The notes under the pieces: generated by a model | What the model was told of the DNA's origin: nothing | Database searches by the model: none | The model's input: only the letters and a program-made list of their open reading frames with translations | Program-made: the position numbers and the translations under genes | In this document: piece after piece, positions 6,541 to 11,958 of the stretch | Position numbering within the stretch: position 1 is the stretch's first letter | How the letters are laid out: each line of letters begins with the position of its first letter | DNA from: JBBQKG01 sp038326655 | GTDB taxonomy: Bacteria; Actinomycetota; Thermoleophilia; Solirubrobacterales; JBBDJG01 | NCBI GenBank assembly: GCA_038326655.1 | Contig: JBBQKG010000039.1 | Coordinates: 1 to 11,958, forward strand | Length of the DNA stretch: 11,958 nt | Direction: 5' to 3'

Positions 6541-7974
6541 CTAGAACTTCGGGATCGCCTGGGCCGTCAGCACCAGGCCGACGCCCACGATCAGCACCGC
6601 CGAGGCGGCCGGCAGCGCCGTGACGAGCCTGGCGGGCACGCGCAAGCGCGAGAGTGCGCGCCGGGCGTAGACGACTGTGAGGCCGAGTCCGGTGAGGGTC
6701 GCCGCGAGGCCAAGGCTGAAAGCGAGGATCAGGACCAGGCCGAGGCCGATCTGGTGCTGCGCGATCGCGCCGAGCAGCACGACGAGCGCGGATGGACAGG
6801 GGATCAGGCCGGCTGCCGCGCCCATGCCGGCCAGCCCGCGCCAGGTCACGCGGTCGGGAATCTCGTGGGAGTGCTCGCGGCCGTGACCGTGACCGTGATC
6901 GTGATCGTGGGAGTGCTCGTGGGCATGAGCGTGGCCGTGATCGTGGTGCTGGTGGTGCTCGTGTCCGGGTGAGCGATGCGCTCTGGCCGCGCGCACGCGT
7001 GACCGCAGCACACCAAGCCCGACCGTCACCACGAGCAGGCCGGAGACCAGGTTCAACCACGGGTAAAGCTGCTCCGGCAGGATGTACTGGGACAGCAGCA
7101 GCGTGATGAACCCGAGCGTGAACACGCCGATCGTGTGCGTAAACGTCACGATCGCGCCGAGTCCGATCGCGTGGCGCGCGGTCCCGCGCGCGCCGATCAG
7201 GTAGGCGGCCACCATCGCCTTGCCGTGTCCGGGCGAGAGCGCGTGCAGCGCTCCCCAGCCGAACGCGATCAGGAGCAGCACGAGCAGCACCCCCTGCCCG
7301 TTTGCGGCATTGTCGAACACGCCGGCGAAGCCGTCCCCGGAACGGTCGGTGGTGGTCGTGCGGTAGTCACGCGGGGGCCGGGGAGCGTCGACCGTCCCGG
7401 ATCCGAAAGACACCGTGAAGCTCGCGGTGCGCTGGTCGAGTGGGCTCGAGAGCGTGTCCTTCGGATAGCTCCGCAGGCCGTTCGTCGGGTCCTGCGAGAA
7501 CACGCTTGCGCGCACCGCGGTGCCCTTCCCCGGAAGCGCTTGGATCGCCTTCCACCCGACGCGGTCACGGAAGGTGCCGTCCTTGACGGCAACCCGCCGC
7601 GGGTCGCTCACGGCCGCACTCAGCGGCAGCTCCACGCGCGTCAGCTTCAGCCCGCCCTGTCCGGGCGGGAAGGAGATCGTCGCGCCCGGCTCGGCCTCGA
7701 ACGCCACGTTGCGGCCGTCCACTTCGAGGCGCAGGCCGCGGAGGATCTCGGCGCGCTTTCGCCGGAGCACCTCGGCGGGCGAGAACCGGCGCTCCTGAAA
7801 CGTCGGGATCTCGGCCTGGTCGAGCACGTAGCGAGCGTCGACCCGGTCGCTCGAGACCCGGACCTGCGTGAGGTGGTTGATCGAGAAGTTTCCGAGCGGA
7901 TGCGCCGAGGCGGCGGGCACGGCCAATCCCGCGATTCCGAGCACGAAGGCGAGCACGAGCAGCCGGGCCCTCAT
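6541..7974 (-). CDS. NicO/RcnA-type nickel/cobalt permease with N-terminal extracytoplasmic domain
   Basis: The protein has 477 residues. Residues 1-24 are a signal peptide ending ASA, followed by HPLGNFSINHLTQVRV and a ~200-residue extracytoplasmic domain. The permease core starts near 228: a membrane helix with HALSPGHGKAMVAAYLIG (244-261), then FTHTIGVFTLGF with H280, a His/Asp-rich cytoplasmic loop (~337-370), and GLIPCPSALVVLLGA (389-403), then two more helices. These motifs mark the high-affinity nickel/cobalt transporter (NicO) superfamily; RcnA members export Ni/Co, but direction and metal are not settled by sequence. The ATG at 7974 overlaps the stop of the TPR gene (ATGA), implying translational coupling, and it precedes a good signal peptide. 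The open frame extends to 8202 but that part is shadow sequence inside the TPR gene. Confidence 0.88.
   Translation of the reverse strand: MRARLLVLAFVLGIAGLAVPAASAHPLGNFSINHLTQVRVSSDRVDARYVLDQAEIPTFQERRFSPAEVLRRKRAEILRGLRLEVDGRNVAFEAEPGATISFPPGQGGLKLTRVELPLSAAVSDPRRVAVKDGTFRDRVGWKAIQALPGKGTAVRASVFSQDPTNGLRSYPKDTLSSPLDQRTASFTVSFGSGTVDAPRPPRDYRTTTTDRSGDGFAGVFDNAANGQGVLLVLLLIAFGWGALHALSPGHGKAMVAAYLIGARGTARHAIGLGAIVTFTHTIGVFTLGFITLLLSQYILPEQLYPWLNLVSGLLVVTVGLGVLRSRVRAARAHRSPGHEHHQHHDHGHAHAHEHSHDHDHGHGHGREHSHEIPDRVTWRGLAGMGAAAGLIPCPSALVVLLGAIAQHQIGLGLVLILAFSLGLAATLTGLGLTVVYARRALSRLRVPARLVTALPAASAVLIVGVGLVLTAQAIPKF
6865..6966 (-). other. His-rich metal-binding loop of the permease
   Basis: Residues ~337-370 of the permease contain 17 histidines in 34 residues, mostly as alternating His-Asp, His-Gly and His-Ala pairs. 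In DNA this is a low-complexity run of GTG/ATC-type triplets. Such loops between membrane helices are usual in RcnA and other divalent-metal transporters and bind or buffer the metal. Confidence 0.85.
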
Positions 7975-9284
7975 CGGAGGCCCTCCAGCGCGCGCGCTGC
8001 GCGCGGGGCATAGAGCGGCGACCAGCGCGGATTGTGTGCGAGCGACCGGGTCAGCCGGCGCCGTGCGAGGTCCGCTTGGCCCGCCGCCTTCGCGGCGATG
8101 CCCGCGTGGTACAGGAAGGCTGGATCGACAGATCCGAGTGCCAGCGCACGGCGTGCCCACGGGAGCGCCTCGGCGGGTCGGCCGGCGCGATCGAACGCCC
8201 ATCCGAGCGCGTCGGCCGAGCGCACGCTTGGCGCGCTCGCCCAGGCCCGGCGCGCAAGCGCGACGGCGCGGCCAGGGTCGCCGTGGTTGGCCTCGAACAG
8301 GGCGAGCTCGGTGTCGGTGTTGACGCCGCTTCGCTGGAGCAGCCGCTGCTCGACTTCGACGAGCGCGAGATCGCGCTTCGCGGCAGCGCCACGGCCGGCT
8401 GCCTGCTCCGCCTCGCCCAGCGCGATCACGTGCTCGGGCAGCGGCAGCCGCGCAACGATCGCGCGGTAGCGGCGGATCGCCGCGCCGAGCCGGCCGCGCG
8501 CGGCCTCCACGCGGGCAAGCCCGGCCTGTGCCGGCACGTACTTCGGGTAACGCGCAAGGCCGAGCCGATAGGCGGCCCGCGCTTCGCGCAGGCGGCCGCG
8601 GTCGAATTGGAGATTGCCCAGCAACGTCTGCACGTAGGCCACGTTCTCCGGGGTATCGCCGCCCGCCGAGACCGCCAGCCGCATCGCTTGGAGCGCCCCG
8701 GGCAGGTCCCCGTGCAACTCGCGGAAATACGAGACGCGTGCATAGGAAGACAGGTTCGGCTTCAGGTCGACCATCTCCTGAAGCGTGCGCGCGGCGTCGC
8801 GGTAGCTCCCCAGCTCGACCTGGGCGTCGACGATCACGCCGTAGGGGCGCACGACTTCGGGGGCCGACACATGGGCCTTCATGCCGTAGCGCAGGCCCCC
8901 GTTGAAGTGGTGTCTTGCGAGCGCCAGGGCACCCATGCCGGTCAGCGATCCCGCATCGCGCGGATCGCGCTTCAACCCCTGCCCAAAGGCGGTCTGCGCG
9001 CGTGCGTAGAAGGCCGCGTCTCCCGTCTCGCGAACCTTCTGCAAGAAGGCGTTGCCGAGCGCGGCATACAGCTCCGCCTCACCCGGCCTGTCGGCGAGGT
9101 CGCGCTCGAAGGCAGCGATCTGGACGTCGGTCGAGGCGCCGGGCGAGACGAGCGCCGCGCCGCCGGAGGAGGAGCTCGCCGACGGTGCGGAGGAGCGGTT
9201 CAGCAGCACGATCGCGGCGAGTGTCGCGGTGAACACCGCGAGTGGCACGACAAGCTTGGTTTTGAGAGGCCGGTTGAGCGTCAC
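7971..9284 (-). CDS. Membrane-anchored tetratricopeptide-repeat protein
   Basis: The 437-residue protein has an N-terminal basic patch and one membrane segment (LVVPLAVFTATLAAIVLL, ~11-28), a Ser/Gly/Ala linker, then helical repeats from ~55 to the C-terminus. TPR-like units are clear in AELYAALGNAFLQ, AQTAFGQGLKRDP, ENVAYVQTLLGNLQFDRGRLREA (in parts) and ADALGWAFDRAGRPAEALPWARRALAL. It probably displays a protein-binding scaffold outside the membrane. The start is taken at the GTG at 9284 because GGAG lies five bases before it; the GTG at 9290 overlaps that GGAG. It lies 60 bases after the DUF4331 gene, across a GC-rich hairpin, and overlaps the permease by four bases. It is likely the middle gene of a three-gene operon; binding partners are unknown. 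Confidence 0.85.
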   Translation of the reverse strand: MTLNRPLKTKLVVPLAVFTATLAAIVLLNRSSAPSASSSSGGAALVSPGASTDVQIAAFERDLADRPGEAELYAALGNAFLQKVRETGDAAFYARAQTAFGQGLKRDPRDAGSLTGMGALALARHHFNGGLRYGMKAHVSAPEVVRPYGVIVDAQVELGSYRDAARTLQEMVDLKPNLSSYARVSYFRELHGDLPGALQAMRLAVSAGGDTPENVAYVQTLLGNLQFDRGRLREARAAYRLGLARYPKYVPAQAGLARVEAARGRLGAAIRRYRAIVARLPLPEHVIALGEAEQAAGRGAAAKRDLALVEVEQRLLQRSGVNTDTELALFEANHGDPGRAVALARRAWASAPSVRSADALGWAFDRAGRPAEALPWARRALALGSVDPAFLYHAGIAAKAAGQADLARRRLTRSLAHNPRWSPLYAPRAARALEGLR

Positions 9285-9300
9285 AGTCACTCCGGAAGCC

Positions 9301-9329
9301 GAGGGGGCCCCGCCCAGGCGGGGCCCCTC
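9301..9329 (-). terminator. GC-rich hairpin between the DUF4331 and TPR genes
   Basis: The left arm GAGGGGGCCCCGCC (9301-9314) pairs with GGCGGGGCCCCTC (9317-9329), with one bulged G. No T run follows in the minus direction, and the TPR gene begins 17 bases after the stem. It may be a partial terminator or an mRNA-processing/stabilising hairpin that lowers expression of the distal genes relative to DUF4331. Confidence 0.5.
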
Positions 9330-9344
9330 TGGTTCGGTTGCTTG

Positions 9345-10862
9345 CTAAGGGGCCGTCGGTGGGAACCCCTTGATCTTCGAGTCGAAACCCGAATCCGTCT
9401 TCACCAGGTACGGGAACTGATCCGAGAACGTCTTGTCGTTCTGGTCCACCCCGTCGCCCAGCGCGACGTTGTTGCCGATCAGCGCGCCTGCGACGACACG
9501 CAGCTCGATGTCGGTCACGTCGTCGGTGAGACGGCGGCCGTTCGGGAAGCCCGCGTTGTCGCCCGCGAGCACGCCGAGGCGGCTCGGGTTTGACGACGGG
9601 GGTGTCCCGAGGTTGAGCTTGATCGTGTCGACCGGCTTGCCGGTCTGCTGGTTGAGTCCGGGTACGCCCTGCAGCAGCGCGAGGACGATGTCCGTGCGGT
9701 CTGTCTCCTTGACGCCGAGACCGAACAGCGCGTTCATCAGCTTCGCCAGCTCTGGATTGAGGACGAAGTCCGCGTACTGTGCGTCGTTGTCCGGCGTCGT
9801 CCGGTTGAACTTGTCCTTGAGCCCGAGCGGGATCACGACTTCGTTCACCAGTGGGTTGCCGAGGCGCGAGACCTGGACGTAGTCATCACCCTTCTTTGGG
9901 GTGTAGTTGTCGTCCGGGTTCGAGCCGTCGACCTGCACGCGCTTGCGCTCAGTCGACGCCCACACGCCCACAACGGCGTTCTTGCTCTTGTCCGAGTCGA
10001 CCTGAGCACCGTTGCTCGTGACGTCTTGCTCGGGCACCTGGAGCACGATCGAGTGGACCCCGTAACCAGCGAGGTCGTCCTTGCCGCCGCCGTTGGCACC
10101 AGTGCCATTGCGGAGGTTGATCGCGTCGAATGTCGCACCGAGGTCCACGAAGAACGGGTCTTCACGCGGACCAGCGAACACCTTGCCGCCTCCCGGCAGG
10201 TCGGTGATCGCCTGGTTGGCGACCTTGTCGTAGTCGGGGATCGTCTTCGGGCCGACGTTGTTCGGGGCCACGAAGGCGTCCTCCACGACCTCCTGGTAAC
10301 GGGAGTGGTTCCGCGCCCTGTGCCCGCGGCGGTGGTGCTTGCCACGGTGGTGCTTGGCGCGGTGCGTGCCACGGCGGTGATGCCGCGCGCGGCTGTGCTT
10401 GCGCCCCTTGCGGGACTCTTCCGCGTAGTTACGACCGCCCTTGTCGTAGACCAGCCGGTCCACGTCGTACGTCTGGTAGACGTTCAGGTTCGGGCTGTCG
10501 ATCGAGTCGACGGTCGGAGCCGCGTAGAGGAACGACTTCGGGTTCCTCAGGTGGTCACGGAACCGGAACCGGTAGCGGACGTCAGGCTTCCCGTCGCCGG
10601 TGTTGTCGACATTGATGTAGTACCTCGCCTTGGGATCGAACTTGTAGAAGTTCGGGCCGCCGGCCGGGTCCTCGAATGGAACCCAGTTCGCCACCACCGT
10701 CAGCGCGTGCTGCGCGTTCGGTGCGGTGAACGCATAGACATCGGTGTCATCCGCGGTCGGGTCGATCGAGGTGAGCGGCGCTTCCCTGTGGCTGGAGCCA
10801 AGAGAGAGCGGAACCGCCACCCCGATCGCCAAGACCGCGGCGACGAGCGCGAGTCTTTTCAT
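9345..10862 (-). CDS. Secreted DUF4331-family protein
   Basis: The 505-residue protein begins with a signal peptide (MKRLALVAAVLAIGVAVPLS), then the family signature SSHREAPLTSIDPTADDTDVYAF (residues 23-45, here SSHREAPL and DPTADDTDVYAF). Later parts (NPLVNEVVIPLGLKDKFN, RRLTDDVTDIELRVVAGAL) are also typical of DUF4331, a family of unknown function found outside the cytoplasm. Length is normal for the family. An odd basic insert fills residues 151-188. The ATG at 10860-10862 has an excellent ribosome binding site, so the longer open frame to 11060 is not used. It is the first gene of the operon with the TPR and permease genes and is divergent from the sigma factor at 11047, which may control it (inference). 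Confidence 0.9.
   Translation of the reverse strand: MKRLALVAAVLAIGVAVPLSLGSSHREAPLTSIDPTADDTDVYAFTAPNAQHALTVVANWVPFEDPAGGPNFYKFDPKARYYINVDNTGDGKPDVRYRFRFRDHLRNPKSFLYAAPTVDSIDSPNLNVYQTYDVDRLVYDKGGRNYAEESRKGRKHSRARHHRRGTHRAKHHRGKHHRRGHRARNHSRYQEVVEDAFVAPNNVGPKTIPDYDKVANQAITDLPGGGKVFAGPREDPFFVDLGATFDAINLRNGTGANGGGKDDLAGYGVHSIVLQVPEQDVTSNGAQVDSDKSKNAVVGVWASTERKRVQVDGSNPDDNYTPKKGDDYVQVSRLGNPLVNEVVIPLGLKDKFNRTTPDNDAQYADFVLNPELAKLMNALFGLGVKETDRTDIVLALLQGVPGLNQQTGKPVDTIKLNLGTPPSSNPSRLGVLAGDNAGFPNGRRLTDDVTDIELRVVAGALIGNNVALGDGVDQNDKTFSDQFPYLVKTDSGFDSKIKGFPPTAP
10299..10412 (-). other. Arg/His/Lys-rich insert in the DUF4331 protein
   Basis: Residues 151-188 contain about 13 Arg, 10 His and 4 Lys in 38 positions and no acidic residue (for example HHRRGTHRAKHHRGKHHRRG). 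It interrupts otherwise ordinary DUF4331 sequence between YAEES and YQEVVEDAF. It is probably a surface-exposed disordered loop that could bind metal, nucleic acid or anionic cell-wall polymer. Confidence 0.85.
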
Positions 10863-10867
10863 GCAGT

Positions 10868-10877
10868 CCCCTCCTTT
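10868..10877 (-). promoter_or_regulatory. Strong ribosome binding site of the DUF4331 gene
   Basis: AAAGGAGGGG on the minus strand holds a full AGGAGG seven bases before the ATG at 10862. It fixes the start of the DUF4331 gene and predicts high expression. Confidence 0.85.
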
Positions 10878-11028
10878 GTAAAGGACGTTCTGCTTTCCAC
10901 AGCGACGGCCGAACCTGGGGTAGGCCGCCCTTGCCCTGCCCTTACGCCGACTTGTGCAGACTGGATCACTAGGCTGCTTCGCTGATCCGCGCGAGGCCTC
11001 GCCGCGTAGGTAGAGCCAGGCCGCCGAG
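10878..11028. promoter_or_regulatory. Divergent intergenic region between DUF4331 operon and sigma factor
   Basis: About 150 bases separate the two divergent transcription units and must contain promoters for both directions. No -35/-10 pair was convincing by eye on either strand. A GAAC (as in many ECF -35 elements) occurs at ~10910 on plus and at ~10885 on minus, but without a matching -10. A shared, autoregulated promoter region is expected from the layout. Confidence 0.4.
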
Positions 11029-11046
11029 GTGGCGGAGGGGACCGCT

Positions 11047-11622
11047 TTGGACACAGACACTCTTCACCGACTCGCAGATGAGGACTTGATGCCGCTCGTC
11101 GAGCGCAACGACCCGACCGCTTTCGAGATCGTCTACAACCGCCACGGTGGCGCCGCCTACTCGCTCGCCTACCGGATCGTCGGGGACCGCGGCACCGCCG
11201 AGGACGTGACGCAGGAGGCGTTCCTGTCGGTGTGGCGCAGCGGCGCGAGGTTCGACCGCACGCGCGGAAGCGTGCGGACGTGGCTGCTGGGCGTCGTCCG
11301 CAACCGCGCGATCGACTCGCTGAGAAGGCAGGCCACCCGCGCACCGATCGTCGAGCTCGAGCTCGACCGCCTCCCCGACCGCGGGCCCACGGCCGAGCTC
11401 ACCGACACCGAGGCGCTTCGCCACGAAGCCGCCCGGGAGGTCCGCGGTGCGCTCGAGACGCTGCCGGCGGAGCAGCTCAAGGTGATCGAGCTTGCATACT
11501 TCGGCGGCCTCACGCACTCGGAGATCTCCCAAGCGCTCGGCATGCCGCTGGGCACGGTGAAGGGAAGGATGCGGCTCGCGATGGACAAGATTCGGGCGAC
11601 GCTCGCCGAAGGTATCTCGTGA
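11047..11622 (+). CDS. ECF sigma factor (SigK-like group)
   Basis: The 191-residue protein has the normal ECF layout. Region 2 is at ~22-95 (DPTAFEIVYNRHGGAAYSLAYR in parts, RGTAEDVTQEAFLSVWR, WLLGVVRNRAIDSLRR). Region 4 is at ~128-183 with the helix-turn-helix LTHSEISQALGMPLGTVKGR. It directs RNA polymerase to a small set of promoters. The sequence resembles the SigK/ECF19-type group paired with zinc-finger/RskA-like anti-sigma factors; that group call is tentative. The TTG at 11047 is preferred because GGAGGGG ends six bases before it; the GTG at 11029 is an alternative without a good site. Its stop overlaps the anti-sigma start (GTGA), so the two are translationally coupled. The divergent DUF4331 operon is its likely target. 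Confidence 0.9.
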   Translation: MDTDTLHRLADEDLMPLVERNDPTAFEIVYNRHGGAAYSLAYRIVGDRGTAEDVTQEAFLSVWRSGARFDRTRGSVRTWLLGVVRNRAIDSLRRQATRAPIVELELDRLPDRGPTAELTDTEALRHEAAREVRGALETLPAEQLKVIELAYFGGLTHSEISQALGMPLGTVKGRMRLAMDKIRATLAEGIS

Positions 11623-11958
11623 ACGTGAACGATCACGATCGCTACGACGAGGAACTCGCCGCCTTCATGCTCGACGCACTCGAGCCGGAGGAGGAGCGGG
11701 TGTTCGTCCAGCATCTCGGCGGATGCGAGCACTGCCAGGCGCGCGAGCGCTGGCTGCGGGCGTCCGTCGACGTCCTGCCCTCGTCGGTCGAGCAGCTCGA
11801 GCCACCGCCCGCGCTACGCGAGCGGCTGGTCGACGTGGTGAGGCGGGGAGCGGGGGGGGCGCAAGTGGCGGCGCGCCCGCGTACCCCCCCCCCCCCGGGG
11901 GCCCCGCGGCGTCGCGGCAGGGGGGGGGCAGCCTACCAGGCGGCCGCGGCAGCGCGGG
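11619..11958 (+). CDS. Zinc-finger anti-sigma factor, 3' truncated
   Basis: The frame opens at a GTG (11619) with AAGG six bases upstream and runs off the window. The first ~85 residues match the N-terminal domain of anti-sigma factors: an acidic helix (ELAAFMLDALEPEEERVF) followed by H32-x3-C36-x2-C39 (HLGGCEHC), the zinc-binding anti-sigma motif. It would hold the sigma factor at the membrane through a later transmembrane segment not present here. The gene overlaps the sigma stop by GTGA, the classic arrangement. From about residue 78 the sequence has homopolymer runs and Gly/Pro/Arg-rich translation, so the frame beyond ~11850 is unreliable. Confidence 0.85.
   Translation, partial: MNVNDHDRYDEELAAFMLDALEPEEERVFVQHLGGCEHCQARERWLRASVDVLPSSVEQLEPPPALRERLVDVVRRGAGGAQVAARPRTPPPPGAPRRRGRGGAAYQAAAAAR
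11852..11928. other. Homopolymer-rich, probably low-quality contig end
   Basis: The run holds 8 G (11852-11859), 13 C (11884-11896) and 9 G (11920-11928) within 77 bases. Nothing similar occurs elsewhere in the window. The runs fall inside the anti-sigma gene, where ordinary codons would be expected. Sequencing or assembly error at the contig end is the likeliest cause. Confidence 0.7.

Noticed and set aside
7975..8202. N-terminal extension of the permease frame to 8202
   Set aside because: The Arg/Pro/Gly-rich extension lies within the TPR coding sequence, and the ATG at 7974 begins a clean signal peptide.
8034..9593. 519-residue plus-strand frame opposite the TPR and DUF4331 genes
   Set aside because: It spans two real minus-strand genes and the hairpin between them, with no recognisable domain.
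10863..11060. N-terminal extension of the DUF4331 frame to 11060
   Set aside because: The strong ribosome binding site and signal peptide place the start at 10862, and the extension would overlap the sigma factor start.
1..11958. CRISPR arrays, tRNA or rRNA genes, insertion sequences, phage genes
   Set aside because: No regularly spaced repeats, tRNA-like cloverleaf, rRNA sequence, transposase or terminal inverted repeats were seen on either strand.

Overview
The window is very GC-rich, with G or C at almost every third codon position. Gene content suggests a high-GC actinobacterium, possibly class Thermoleophilia (Solirubrobacterales/Gaiellales). This is inferred from ECF sigma factors, a DUF4331 protein, an IPT-barrel-peptidoglycan-binding protein and GTG/TTG starts. 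No rRNA, tRNA or other marker gene confirms it. The last ~110 bases carry long G and C runs and look like a poor-quality contig end.

Layout. (1) 1-93: the 3' end of a gene, followed by a hairpin terminator. (2) 185-691, minus strand: a small HEAKH (HExxH) metallopeptidase-like protein. A hydrophobic leader lies just upstream in another frame, and a plausible minus-strand promoter sits at ~905-933. (3) 977-2293: an ECF-type sigma factor with an unusual ~240-residue tail (one hydrophobic segment, then Ala/Pro/Lys-rich sequence). It is followed by 2407-3747, a nucleotide-sugar dehydrogenase of the UDP-GlcNAc/ManNAc type. (4) Minus strand: a small uncharacterised protein (3763-4011), a classical short-chain dehydrogenase (4076-4762), a 253-base gap holding a start-less membrane-segment ORF on the plus strand, then a secreted three-domain protein (5016-6509) with an IPT-like domain, a TIM-barrel hydrolase-like domain and a peptidoglycan-binding domain.

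(5) 6541-11958 is the most coherent block. Reading leftward from a divergent intergenic region at 10863-11046 are a secreted DUF4331 protein (9345-10862), a membrane-anchored TPR protein (7971-9284) and a NicO/RcnA-type metal permease with a fused extracytoplasmic domain and a His-rich loop (6541-7974). The last two overlap by ATGA. Reading rightward are an ECF sigma factor (11047-11622) and, overlapping it by GTGA, a zinc-finger anti-sigma factor cut by the window end.

The proposed working model is that the sigma/anti-sigma pair controls the divergent envelope operon. That operon would couple a secreted DUF4331 protein and an anchored TPR scaffold to divalent-metal movement. The gene families are recognised from sequence; the regulatory link and the metal link are inference. 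The rest of the window looks like ordinary, loosely connected chromosomal genes.
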